A stretch of DNA of 64,000 nt from Pseudomonadota bacterium. GTDB lineage: Bacteria; Pseudomonadota; Gammaproteobacteria; Steroidobacterales; Steroidobacteraceae. The stretch spans positions 1 to 64,000 of the forward strand of contig JADJOO010000016.1 of the NCBI GenBank assembly GCA_016713725.1. Direction: 5' to 3'. A program made the translations under genes and the position numbers. Shown one piece after another: positions 17,382 to 26,700 of this stretch (within the stretch, counting starts at the first letter, position 1; each line of letters starts with the position of its first letter). A model generated the notes under the pieces. That model saw nothing but the letters and a program-made list of their open reading frames with translations. It was not told where the DNA came from and ran no database searches.

Positions 17382-18548
17382 TTAAGCGGGCAAGGCGGCG
17401 AGGGCGTCGCGCAACTGTTCGACGTGCTGCGACTCGAGCACGTAGGGAGCGAGGATGCGGACGACGTGCGGGTCACCGCTGGTCCCCGTGAGGATGTCGT
17501 GCTGTTCGAGCAGCTCGCGCTGTACGTCCTGCGCCGGGCGGCGCGTGCGCAGGCCGAGCAGGAAGCCGGCACCCTGCGTGCCCGTCACCGGCCCGACGAC
17601 GCAGGTTTCGCGCATCTGCTGCGACAACTTGCGCACGTTAGCCAGCAAGCCTTCGCTTTCGATGATGTCCACCACGGCCTCGATCATCGCGCACGCCATC
17701 GGTCCGCCGCCGAACGTCGTGCCGAGATCGTCCTGCTTGAGGTGGCTGGCGACGTGATCAGCCATCAGCAGCGCGGCGCAAGGGAAGCCGGCGCCGAGTG
17801 CCTTGGCCGTCGTGATCATGTCGGGCGAAATGCCGTACATGCCGGCGGCGAACGGGTATCCGGTGCGACCCATGCCACACTGCACTTCGTCGAAGACGAG
17901 CAAGGCGCAGGTCTCGGCGCAGCGCCTGCGCAATGCCGCCAGGAACGGCTCGCCGAGGTCGAGCGCACCGCCGACACCCTGGACGGGTTCGACGATGACG
18001 GCGGCGGTGTCCGTGCCGATGATTCGATCGATTGCGGCGAAATCACCGCGCGGCACGAATTCGACGTCGAAGGGCGCCTGCGGAAACCCATACCACTTCT
18101 TCGCCGCGCCCCAGGTCACGGCGCCAGCGGCAGCCGTGCGGCCGTGAAAGCTACCTTCGATGGCAACGACCTTGCGCCGACCCGTGATGCGCAATGCCAG
18201 CTTCAGCGCGTTCTCATTTGCTTCGGCGCCCGTGCTGACGAAGAACGCGGTGTTGAGGCCGAGGCCGGCGAAGCGCGTCAAGCGCAGCGCGGCTCTTGCA
18301 CGCACGTCGAGCGGAACGGCATTGCTCTGGAAGATCAGCGCTTTCGCCTGGGATTCGAGCGCGGCGAGCAGTCGCGGGTGCGAGTAGCCGAGCGCCGCAA
18401 CGGCGTGGCCGCCGTACAGGTCCAGCACCTTGCGGCCGTCGCGCGTGTTCAGGTACACGCCGGAGCCGTTGACGACGTCGAGAGCCCACTGCGAATACAC
18501 CGGTGCCAGATGGTCGGCAGGCGGCGTCCAGTTCACGACCGCGTTCAT
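17382..18548 (-). CDS. argD: Acetylornithine (or succinylornithine) aminotransferase
   Basis: 388 residues, class III PLP aminotransferase: YGGHAVAALGYSHPRL, STGAEANENALKLA, SFHGRTAAAGAVTW, IVEPVQGVGG, LLVFDEVQCGMGRTG and TTAKALGAGFP with the PLP lysine. It transaminates N-acylglutamate semialdehyde to N-acylornithine. The ATG at 18548 overlaps the argC stop (TGATG), so the two are translationally coupled. It carries out the step just before ArgF'. Confidence 0.92.
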   Translation of the reverse strand: MNAVVNWTPPADHLAPVYSQWALDVVNGSGVYLNTRDGRKVLDLYGGHAVAALGYSHPRLLAALESQAKALIFQSNAVPLDVRARAALRLTRFAGLGLNTAFFVSTGAEANENALKLALRITGRRKVVAIEGSFHGRTAAAGAVTWGAAKKWYGFPQAPFDVEFVPRGDFAAIDRIIGTDTAAVIVEPVQGVGGALDLGEPFLAALRRRCAETCALLVFDEVQCGMGRTGYPFAAGMYGISPDMITTAKALGAGFPCAALLMADHVASHLKQDDLGTTFGGGPMACAMIEAVVDIIESEGLLANVRKLSQQMRETCVVGPVTGTQGAGFLLGLRTRRPAQDVQRELLEQHDILTGTSGDPHVVRILAPYVLESQHVEQLRDALAALPA

Positions 18549-19609
18549 CAGGTCCACCCCGGTGCAGGCGTCATCAGGCCGGCGGTCTCTTCGTGCCCGA
18601 ACATGCGGTTCATCCATTGCACGGCTCCGCCGGCCGCGCCCTTGGTCAGGTTGTCGATCACGCACATCACGGCGACCGTGCGGCCATTGCTGACGCCGGA
18701 GAGTTCCGCGAAGTTGCTGGCGATGACGTCCTTGAGGCGCGGCATTTCACCGCCGACGCGCACGAAGACCGACTGGTCGTAATACTCGCGCAGCGCATGC
18801 ACGAGCTCGTGCGTCGTCATCGATTCGTGCAGGGTCGCCTGGACTGTCACATGAATGCCGCGCGCAAACGGGCCGCTGTGCGGCACGAAAGCAAAGTCCG
18901 CCTGCGTGCCGGAGGCTGCCTGCGCGAGCGCTGTGATCTCCGGCACATGCCGGTGCGCGAGCGCGTTGTAACAATACATGTCGCTGTGTCGTTGCGGATG
19001 GTGCGTGCCGGCCACGGGCTGCCGACCCGAGCCTGTGCTGCCGGTCACGCCGGACACGAACAGGCGCGGCTCGACGAGGCCGAGCGCAAGCAGCGGCACG
19101 CTCGCCAGCAGCACGGCGGTCGCGAAGCATCCGGGGTGTGCCACGTGGGGCGTGGACAACGCATTCAGGTGCTCGGGGACCGCGCAGGTGAACTCGCTGA
19201 GCCGGTCTGGTGCGCCGTGAACGTGCTTGTATACGGCCTCGTAGGCATCCGCGCTCGCATAGCGAAAGTCTGCCGAGGTATCGACGACCCGCGCCTGCGT
19301 TCCAGCCTGCTCGGCGGCCGTGAGCAACCGGTCGATCAGGGCAGCTGACACGCCGTGCGGCGCCGCCGAGAAAACTGCGGTAGTCGGGTTCGCCGTGACG
19401 TACTCGAGGATCTCCTCGTGGTTCGCGAAGCGCAGGTGTGGCAGCACGGGCTGCAGGTGGCGGAAGAACTGGGCGACAGGTTGGTCGGGCTGGCTGTCCG
19501 AGGCAACCGCTGCCAGATCGAAATACGGATGCGACGCGAGCAGGCGCAGCAGTTCGCCGGCGACGTAGCCGGTGCCGCCCAGCACGATCGCCGGTGTCCG
19601 TGCGCTCAT
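18548..19609 (-). CDS. argC: N-acetyl-gamma-glutamyl-phosphate reductase
   Basis: 353 residues: Rossmann start IVLGGTGYVAGELLRLLASHP, then the catalytic Cys in HVAHPGCFATAVLL, the VTGSTGSGRQPVAGTHHPQR block and the late HSGPFARGIHVTVQATL segment with its histidine. It reduces N-acetylglutamyl phosphate to the semialdehyde with NADPH. The ATG overlaps the stop of the upstream P-loop gene (ATGA) and its own stop overlaps argD, so the three are tightly coupled. Confidence 0.93.
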   Translation of the reverse strand: MSARTPAIVLGGTGYVAGELLRLLASHPYFDLAAVASDSQPDQPVAQFFRHLQPVLPHLRFANHEEILEYVTANPTTAVFSAAPHGVSAALIDRLLTAAEQAGTQARVVDTSADFRYASADAYEAVYKHVHGAPDRLSEFTCAVPEHLNALSTPHVAHPGCFATAVLLASVPLLALGLVEPRLFVSGVTGSTGSGRQPVAGTHHPQRHSDMYCYNALAHRHVPEITALAQAASGTQADFAFVPHSGPFARGIHVTVQATLHESMTTHELVHALREYYDQSVFVRVGGEMPRLKDVIASNFAELSGVSNGRTVAVMCVIDNLTKGAAGGAVQWMNRMFGHEETAGLMTPAPGWT

Positions 19610-20691
19610 TGATTGATCGCCGCTACAGGCTGCGCGGCGAGGCCCAGCGCATCAATGATGTGGTCGCCGAGCAGGGCGCCGGCGGTGATTGCATTGAACG
19701 CGCGCACCTGCATCTGCTGCTCGATGATGTTCACGCCCACTGCGTTGTCCGTCGCGGGTCCGGTGACCGCACAGGGCTCGATACTGAACCGTTCCCGCAA
19801 CAGTTTCACACCACCCCAGGCTGCAACCGGATCGTTGGCCGAAAGAATCACGGCTGTCAGCGACCTGGCGATGTCCGGGGCCGACAGGATCGCTTCGACG
19901 CCGTAGGCGCCGAGGATGCCATCGCCGAGTTCGAAGATCACGACGTCGGGCTTGCCCTGGGTCATCTCCGTCAGCATGGTCCGCGTGAGGGCGGGACCGG
20001 ACGCGGCGGTCGTCGTGACGATGCCGAAGTCCGTGAAGATCTGGCTGCGACGCGCGCCTGCGTCTTCCATCGCAAGGATGTCACGACGCAGCGAGACACC
20101 CGTTGCCTTGAATGCGTGCACGGCGAGGCCGCGATGCCGCATGCGGCTCACGATCGCGCAGGCAGCGGCCGTCTTGCCAGCCTCCATGCAGGTGCCGGCA
20201 AGCGCCACGATCGGCACGCCGTGCGTGTCGAGCGTCGCGCCCTGGTCCAGCTGGTGATAGCCGACACGGGCCGGCACGCCGATGCGCTCGCCGAGGAACG
20301 GGAACTGCAGCACACAGCCGAGCACGCGCGCGTCGAACGGCTGGCCCCGGTCGGGATTGACCGAATCGCAGATGCCGAGCACGCCGCCGATGTTGAGCAC
20401 CTGGATGACGTCTCCCACGGAAACCTGCTCGGGGATGTGTCCCGAGTAGCCGAACAGTGCCTGTCGGTGCCCGAGCGCGCCGACGATCACGTCGCCCTTG
20501 GACACCTTGGCCATGCGGCCACTGGTGAGTTCGAGCTGGTTGTAGGTCGACTTGTTGGTGAGCACCTCGACGACCAGCACCACGCCTTCCTCGCAGGGAA
20601 TGCCAGTCGTGGCGACGCGCAACTCGTGGCCGAGGCCGCAGGCCTGCGCGATGGAACCGATCTTGTCGACGACGACAGACTTCATCTGCAT
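19606..20691 (-). CDS. Uncharacterised P-loop protein of the arginine operon (DUF1611/BioD-like fold suspected)
   Basis: 361 residues that I cannot assign to a known arginine enzyme. Residues 1-160 form an alpha/beta domain (RVATTGIPCEEGVVLVVEVL). A Walker A motif GTCMEAGKT lies at 166-174, then KATG (195-198), RRD (202-204), DFG (221-223) and ELGDG (254-258), a layout like DUF1611/DgcN or dethiobiotin synthetase. From memory, DgcN is a D-glutamate N-acetyltransferase with such a fold, so an acylation role in arginine synthesis is a reasonable guess. The stop overlaps the argC ATG, 27 bp separate it from argG. No argA, argJ or argE is visible in the window. Confidence 0.75.
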   Translation of the reverse strand: MQMKSVVVDKIGSIAQACGLGHELRVATTGIPCEEGVVLVVEVLTNKSTYNQLELTSGRMAKVSKGDVIVGALGHRQALFGYSGHIPEQVSVGDVIQVLNIGGVLGICDSVNPDRGQPFDARVLGCVLQFPFLGERIGVPARVGYHQLDQGATLDTHGVPIVALAGTCMEAGKTAAACAIVSRMRHRGLAVHAFKATGVSLRRDILAMEDAGARRSQIFTDFGIVTTTAASGPALTRTMLTEMTQGKPDVVIFELGDGILGAYGVEAILSAPDIARSLTAVILSANDPVAAWGGVKLLRERFSIEPCAVTGPATDNAVGVNIIEQQMQVRAFNAITAGALLGDHIIDALGLAAQPVAAINQ

Positions 20692-20718
20692 GGTGTGTCT
20701 CCCGGGCCCAGCCGGTGC

Positions 20719-21936
20719 TCAATTGCGCCCGGCGCGCGTGTAGAAGATGCCCGGTAGCGCCAGCATCTTGGAGAAGCCGTGGGCCTCGGCGGCAGTCCAC
20801 TCACCGGCGGATTCACCGTAGGCGCCCTTCGACGCCTTCATCAGCGAATACCGCGACGAGGTGCCCTCGATGAAAACGACTCCCGGACGGAACAGGACGT
20901 GCACTTCACCCGTGACGCGCTGCTGCGTCGAGATGAAGAAGGCTTCCATGTCGCGACAGACCGGGTCGAGGTGCTGGCCTTCGTGCACGAGGTCGCCATA
21001 CGGCGCAGCGAGCGTGTCCTTGTGCCTGGCCTGTCGCGCGGACAGCACCAGCTTTTCGAGTTCGCGATGCGCCGTGAGCAGCACTTCGGCCGCGGGGGCT
21101 TCGAACGCAACGCGACCCTTGAAGCCGATGATCGTGTCGCCCAGGTGAATGCCGCGACCGACGCCGAATTTCGCACCGATCGTCTCCACCTGCTCGATGA
21201 GGCTCACGGCGTCGAGCGGCTTGCCATCCAGCGAACTCGGTACGCCCGCTTCGAAACCGATCGTGTGCCGTTCCGGCGCGTGCGGGTGCGTGAAAGCGTC
21301 CTTCGTCAGCACCCAGGCGTCGTCCGGAATGCAGGTCTCGGAGACCAGCGTTTCCTTGCCACCGATCGTCACGCCCCACAGGCCGCGATTGACGGAGTAG
21401 GCCGCGCCGAATGGCGGCACCGGGAGTTTGCGCGTCTGCAGGTATTCCAGCTGCTCGGGCCGCTTGAACGCCTGGTCCCGGACGGGTGCGAGAATCTCGA
21501 GTTCGGGAGCAAGCGTCCGCAGCGCGACCTCGAAGCGCACCTGGTCGTTGCCCGCTGCAGTCGAGCCGTGGGCCACGGCGTCGGTGCCCAGCTGGCGCGC
21601 AAACTGCGCGACGGTCTGTGCCTGCAGCACGCGTTCGGCGCCGACGCACAGCGGATACAGGTTGCCGCGACGCACGTTGCCCATGACCAGGTACTTGAGC
21701 ACCTGCTCGAAGTAGGCCGGACGCGCATCGACCAGGTGGTGCGCAACGGCACCCAGCGTCTGCGAGCGTTCAGCGAGAACGTTCGCAGCTTCGGCGTCGA
21801 TGCCGCCCGTGTTGACGGTCAGCGTGACGATCGGGCGGCCGTACATTTCTGCGAGCCAGGGCACGCAGAACGACGTGTCGAGTCCGCCGGAAAAAGCGAG
21901 CAGGATGGGCTTGGCGCCCTGGGATTTCGTGGTCAT
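20719..21936 (-). CDS. argG: Argininosuccinate synthase
   Basis: 405 residues. The ATP-pyrophosphatase motif AFSGGLDTS is at residues 14-22, followed by HGSTAAGNDQVRFE and the citrulline-binding region KFGVGRGIHLGDTIIG. It joins citrulline and aspartate using ATP. It is second in the operon, 9 bp after argR. The chain is close to the usual 400 residues and appears intact. Confidence 0.94.
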   Translation of the reverse strand: MTTKSQGAKPILLAFSGGLDTSFCVPWLAEMYGRPIVTLTVNTGGIDAEAANVLAERSQTLGAVAHHLVDARPAYFEQVLKYLVMGNVRRGNLYPLCVGAERVLQAQTVAQFARQLGTDAVAHGSTAAGNDQVRFEVALRTLAPELEILAPVRDQAFKRPEQLEYLQTRKLPVPPFGAAYSVNRGLWGVTIGGKETLVSETCIPDDAWVLTKDAFTHPHAPERHTIGFEAGVPSSLDGKPLDAVSLIEQVETIGAKFGVGRGIHLGDTIIGFKGRVAFEAPAAEVLLTAHRELEKLVLSARQARHKDTLAAPYGDLVHEGQHLDPVCRDMEAFFISTQQRVTGEVHVLFRPGVVFIEGTSSRYSLMKASKGAYGESAGEWTAAEAHGFSKMLALPGIFYTRAGRN

Positions 21937-21945
21937 CGGGGGGTC

Positions 21946-22401
21946 TCAGCGTCCGAAGTGGGTACGGAGGTGGTCGTGCAGGCGGCGCTGCGCTTTCGCG
22001 CTTTCCGTCGCGATGAAGATCGTGTCGTCGCCGGCGATGGTGCCGATGACCTCGGGCCAGCGGGCCTTGTCGAGCGCGATGGCGACGCTCTGGGCGGTGC
22101 CCACCGACGTGCGGAGCACCGTCAACGTCGGCCCTGCGGCGCGGTAGCCCTTGACGAAGGAGCGGACCGTCTCGAAGTGGCTCGGCGTGAGCGCGTCCTC
22201 GACGACCGGCAGCAGGTAACGGTCGCCGCCCTTGACCACGCCAAGCTCGCGCAGGTCGCGGCTGACGCTGGATTGGGTCGCGTCGTGGCCCTCGCGGTGG
22301 AGCAGGACGACGAGCTCCGCCTGACGCGCGACAGCGTTCTGCTGCAGGATGCGGATGATCGCATCGCGACGTTGGGTCTGGGCGTTGAGGTCGGCAGCCA
22401 C
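21946..22401 (-). CDS. argR: Arginine repressor ArgR
   Basis: About 151 residues from GTG at 22401. The winged-helix DNA-binding part (QRRDAIIRILQQNAVARQAELVVLLHREGHDATQSSVSRDLRELGVVK) precedes the arginine-binding oligomerisation domain with GTIAGDDTIF. An ATG at 22440 is in frame but would place the start inside the ARG-box operator and lacks a ribosome site, so I prefer 22401. It heads the operon and should repress it, itself included, when arginine is plentiful. Confidence 0.9.
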   Translation of the reverse strand: MAADLNAQTQRRDAIIRILQQNAVARQAELVVLLHREGHDATQSSVSRDLRELGVVKGGDRYLLPVVEDALTPSHFETVRSFVKGYRAAGPTLTVLRTSVGTAQSVAIALDKARWPEVIGTIAGDDTIFIATESAKAQRRLHDHLRTHFGR

Positions 22402-22420
22402 GGGAATTGTGTCCGGTCTA

Positions 22421-22459
22421 TGTGAATAAAAGGTGCTCAAATGTGCATAATTATGCAGA
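22421..22459. promoter_or_regulatory. Tandem ARG boxes (ArgR operator)
   Basis: Two 18-bp boxes separated by exactly 3 bp, as in E. coli ArgR operators. The right box (22442-22459, TGTGCATAATTATGCAGA) is a perfect TGCATAATTATGCA palindrome. The left box (22421-22438) has a good TGTGAATAAAA half and a poor right half. It lies between divergent argR and the Nudix gene, so it probably controls the argR-to-argH operon and perhaps the Nudix gene. Confidence 0.8.
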
Positions 22460-22484
22460 TTGTGTCAAGCCCGGAGTTCCCGGT

Positions 22485-23108
22485 ATGAAGGATTCGCGTC
22501 TGCAACACTTTCGCGGCCTGCAGGCGCTTGCGCGCACGGGTCTGCATTTCTGCAAGGACGAGTACGACCGCGAGCGCTACCTGGCCATCGAGTGCATCGC
22601 ATCGGAACTGCTGGCCGCCGGCGCAGGTGTCGATCCGGTCGAGCTGCGGGCCGAGTGGTCGCGAGACGGCGGATACGTAACGCCCAAGGTTGAGGTGCGC
22701 GGCGCCGCGTTCCGTCCAGCCGACGGCAAGGTCCTGCTGGTCCGCGAGACGGCGGATGGGTTGTGGACGCTGCCAGGTGGCTGGGCTGACGTGAACGACT
22801 CGCCGTCCGGCGCCATCCGCAAGGAAGTCGAGCAGGAATCGGGTTTTCGCGTGCGGGTGGTCAAGCTCGCGGCGCTGTACGACCGCAACGTGCACGGCCA
22901 CACGCCATCACTGCACCACAGCTGGAAGGCGTTCTTTCTCTGCGAAATCGAAGGCGGCGAGGCTCGCGGCAGTTACGAGACGGACGGGGTCGAGTTCTTC
23001 GACCCGGACGAGCTGCCGCCCATGTCCCTCGGCCGGTGTACGCCGCAGCAGGTCATGCGCATGCGGCAGCATTTCCTGCGCCCGGAGATCCCTACGGACT
23101 TTGATTGA
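22485..23108 (+). CDS. Nudix hydrolase with N-terminal Nudix_hydro_N-type domain
   Basis: 207 residues. An N-terminal helical region (LQALARTGLHFCKDEYDRERY) typical of ADP-ribose-type Nudix hydrolases is followed by the Nudix domain. The box reads GGWADVNDSPSGAIRKEVEQESGF: relative to GX5EX7REUXEEXGU the first Glu is Asp and the first Glu of the EE pair is Gln, so metal binding may be altered. Start ATG 22485, with GGAG upstream. It is divergent from argR across the ARG boxes. The substrate is unknown (nucleoside diphosphate derivative). Confidence 0.82.
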   Translation: MKDSRLQHFRGLQALARTGLHFCKDEYDRERYLAIECIASELLAAGAGVDPVELRAEWSRDGGYVTPKVEVRGAAFRPADGKVLLVRETADGLWTLPGGWADVNDSPSGAIRKEVEQESGFRVRVVKLAALYDRNVHGHTPSLHHSWKAFFLCEIEGGEARGSYETDGVEFFDPDELPPMSLGRCTPQQVMRMRQHFLRPEIPTDFD

Positions 23109-23136
23109 AGTTCGCTGCAGGTGGGCGTGGCTCACG

Positions 23137-23212
23137 GGCGCCTGTTCCGGGTCTTCTCCGGGCAAGCGGAAAGGCAGACACGCTCGCCCGGAGTAGACCC
23201 GGAACGGACGCC
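23137..23212 (+). repeat. Hairpin element, copy 1
   Basis: A nearly perfect stem of about 27 bp (left arm from GGCGCCTGTTCCGGG, right arm to CCCGGAACGGACGCC) capped by the core AGCGGAAAGGCAGACACGCT at 23165-23184. The same 20-base core occurs inverted in copy 2, while the stem arms differ between copies yet remain complementary within each. Confidence 0.75.
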
Positions 23213-23669
23213 TGACCGACCGCGCCTGGGCGAATTCTCGTCAAAGCCCGAGAATTCTCACGGCGCATGCAACGTCGACAAGGTCACGTCGCATGGCCCA
23301 CTGCGGATGGGTCGCTACCGGCGATTTCCATGGCGCCGTCACCAAGTCGTGTTGGTGGAGCGCGTTATTGATGCGCGGCTTGCGCTGAAACCAAACGGAC
23401 TACGGTGAAAATCGGCGGCGAAAGTACGCCTACGCGAACGTCTGCTTCCAACCCGAAATCCATCGCCCGACCAACACGAGTTTATAGCAGAGTCATTCTT
23501 GCTCACGGCAAAAGTCCCCCAGCGAATCGCAAGCCTTCGACGATCTCATGCGCTCGTTACGTCGTGCGCCATGAAATTCAACGATCAACCTGACCGAACC
23601 TCGGCTAGGCATCCTGGAGCCGTGCTCCACGAACGCAGTGCCGCTGCATGAGCCGTGCGAGTGACGTAA

Positions 23670-23744
23670 GGGCGGGGGTCCGTGCCTCTTCCGGCGAGCG
23701 TGTCTGCCTTTCCGCTCGCCGGAAGAAGCACGAATCTCCCGCCC
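23670..23744 (-). repeat. Hairpin element, copy 2 (inverted)
   Basis: On the minus strand: left arm from GGGCGGGAGATTCGTGC, the core AGCGGAAAGGCAGACACGCT (plus coordinates 23697-23716), and a right arm ending CCCCCGCCC. The stem is about 30 bp with a few mismatches. It lies 32 bp past the tamB stop and may also act as its terminator. Confidence 0.75.
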
Positions 23745-23776
23745 CTGCAACCCGCGACTCAAAAGCGGGACAACGG

Positions 23777-26700
23777 CTACCGCTCAATCCGATACTCGAT
23801 ATCCGCGCTTTGCTCGATGCCCGCCTCGGCCTTCAGCGACCACCGTTCGTTCAATGAGTACCTGAGTTTGATGGTATTGATCGCTTCGGCGATCGAGATG
23901 CCATAGCTCACGTACAGGTCCGGCGAAAGCGCCTTGCCCAACACCACCGACGTGTCGCTGTCGCCGGTCCGTTCGACGGACACTTCGTCCAGGCCGAGGC
24001 GCGTGCCGAGGCCGCCGAGCAGCAGCCCTCCGCCGCTCACTGCGAGACTCTCAGCCGCCTGGTTGACGTTTGCGGCCTCGCCGGATTGCAGGGTATCGAT
24101 CGAGCGCCCCGTCAGCAGGTACGACAGGGCCTCGTTGCTCGACATCGACGGCTGCGAGGTGATCGTGACGAAAGGCTGCGCGATCGTCCCGCGCACGTTG
24201 ACCGCCACGGTGATGTCCGCGTCCCTGATCTTGCGCTCGGCAACGATGTCGAGCACCGGCTCGTTCAGCGGCGAGTCGTTGAACGACAGCGTGCCCCTCG
24301 TGATGCGGACGTCCTGGCCGAACGCCCGGTACTGACCCTCGGCAACCCGGATGACGCCGTTGCCGCGCGGCACGTCGTCCGGCACCGTCGATACCGTCAC
24401 GCTGCCTTCCAGGCGTGCCTTCAGGCCGTAAGCATCCACACGGACGGCGTCGCCCAGCACAACCTTGATTCGGCTCGTGACCCGGTCGCCCGACGATGGC
24501 TCCGTATCCTCGACGTCCGCGAGGCCGACGATGCGTTCGTCGGGTGAAGTGCTGACCGAGGTTGTGATCTCGCGTGGCGAAATCCGCGCGTTCGGAATCC
24601 TCACCTCGCCTTCGACCTCAAATCCGTTCGCGCCGGCGCGCAACACGATGTCGGGTGAGGCGAGCATGCGCAGCTCCGGCGTGTCCGCCACCAGCAGCTG
24701 GTCGCCGCGTAACCGCATGGAGCCGGTCATGATGCCTTCCGGCCAGGTGAAGCTGCCGTCGATCGTCAACTTGCCATTGGCGGTCTCACCCTTCGCGTCG
24801 AACGTAAGCACATCCCCGTCGAACGAGCCATCGGCTTGCAGCGCAGAGATCTTCAGATTGGTTCGATAGAGTTCCAGTACGCCGTCGCGCACCTGGAAGT
24901 CGCCATTGAACGTTGGCTGGCCAACCGTACCGCCCAGCACGACGTTGCCTTCGAGCCGGCCGGCTGCCCGGTCGATCTCCGGCACCAGCAGCGGCAGGAC
25001 CTTGATCGCTTCGGACGTCCCCTTGATGTGTCCGGTCAGTGTCGAGTCGAGCGGTGCGCCCGCGTGCCGCTGTACCAGCGCTGCGCCCTGAACCTTTGTG
25101 GTCTCGTCGATATCGATGTCGAGGGTTGCACGCATCTGCGTGGGTTCGGCCAGCAGGTCGAAACGGCTGCTGCCCAGCCGGATACGTTCGACGCGGAACT
25201 TGTTGCGCTGCACGTTGATCGTCGGCTCGTGCACGAGCAGCGTCGAACCGCCGATCCACTCCTTGCCCGGCGACTTCTCCGCCCAGCCGCCCGCCTGCAG
25301 CCGGCCGTCGAACTCTCGCCACCCGAGCAGCGATCGCAGGAGCCGCTGCAACGGCCAGTCCTCCGCGCTGTAGAGCACGCGCCACGCCAGGGGCTGCGCA
25401 TGACGCTCGCCCTCGACGCACAGCCGCGAGTCCTGATCCGTGCGCAGGCACAGCGGCGACGTGCGCTGCAACGCCGGGCCGAGCACCAGCGCCGCCGGCT
25501 GGATCAATCGCGCATTGCCTTCCGTGAACTGGATGTCGGCCTGCGACAGATCACCGGCCCATTGGCTGCTCGCCAGGTCGTAGCCGCCTTCGGCGACGAA
25601 TTCACCACGGAATTCGGCAATGCGGCGCTCGGGGTCGCCCGGCGAGGCGAAGTCGAGCGTGATCCGGTGCTCGCCGACGAAGCCATCGAGGCTGCCGCGC
25701 GCGAAGTCAAACGCGAGTCCGGCTGCATCAATGGTCGCGGCGCTGAACGTGACACCCGAACGACGCCGGTCGCTCGAGTCGATGTCAGCTTCGGCGTCGA
25801 AGCTCGCGACCTGCACGCCGGCGTAATCGAAATTCCGCATGCGTGCAGTGCCGGCGATGACGGGTCGGGATAGCGTTCCGCGAGCCGTGCCGCGCGAGAC
25901 GAGTGTTCCAGACATTCCAGGCAGGACGATGGCCAGCGAACGCAGATCGACGTTCCAGCCGAGGTCAAGCGCGTTCGCGCCGACGCGACCGTCGATGTCG
26001 ACGAAAGATGCGCCGTTCGCAATGCGAACGCCCCGGAGATCGAATATGCCGTCGCGGTGCGCGATCTCGCCGCGCCCGGTCAGTGGCCTGCCGAGCATCG
26101 TGCCGGACAGTGACGCGAGTCGCGCCGTCCACGGCGCTGTTGCGCTGAGCCCTGCGCCTGCGATCGTGCCCCTCGCGCTGACGCGGCCTTCGACGCCCGG
26201 CCGCAATTCGCCGATTGCGAGTCCCTGTGCGTCGACGTCAAAACTCCACGCCTGGTTACCCGACCACGACAGCGCGCCGCGACCGTTGATCCGCCCACGC
26301 AACGCGTAGCCATCGAAACGATCGAGCACGACGCCGGTCTTGCTGAGGACACCGGCCGCCTCAAAGCTCGTCGACGGAATGGCGGGGCCCTCAACCTGGG
26401 CGCGCGTCGAGAACCGGTACGGCATCGAGCCTTCGAGTGTGTACACACCCTGCGGGCTTTGCACGACGGGCTCGCCGTCGAGCACGATCGGCCACTGCAG
26501 CGCCGACCATTCGCCGTTCAGGGCGAGCAGCGGCAGCGCGCCGTCCGGCGCATCCGCGTCCGGCAGTTCGATGGTGCCGCTCGAAGTCACGGCGAGTCCC
26601 ATGCGCGGCAACCACACATTCAGGTTGGCGAGAGAAATCGTTCGTGCTTCCCATCGACCCGCGCCTTGCACGCGCAGCTGCTGGTTCGGCAGCGCCGGCG

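Larger units (their letters stand above)
23109..23776. other. 668-bp non-coding stretch with two inverted hairpins
   Basis: Between the Nudix and tamB genes no protein with recognisable features or ribosome site is seen in either strand. The only structure noticed is a pair of long hairpins (23137-23212 and 23670-23744) in opposite orientation that share a loop sequence. The inner 457 bp show nothing I recognise. It could be the remnant of a mobile element or hold an unrecognised RNA. Confidence 0.5.

Noticed and set aside
23670..23744. The hairpin as an integron attC site
   Set aside because: The paired RYYYAAC/GTTRRRY end boxes of attC sites are absent, and there is no integrase or gene cassette.
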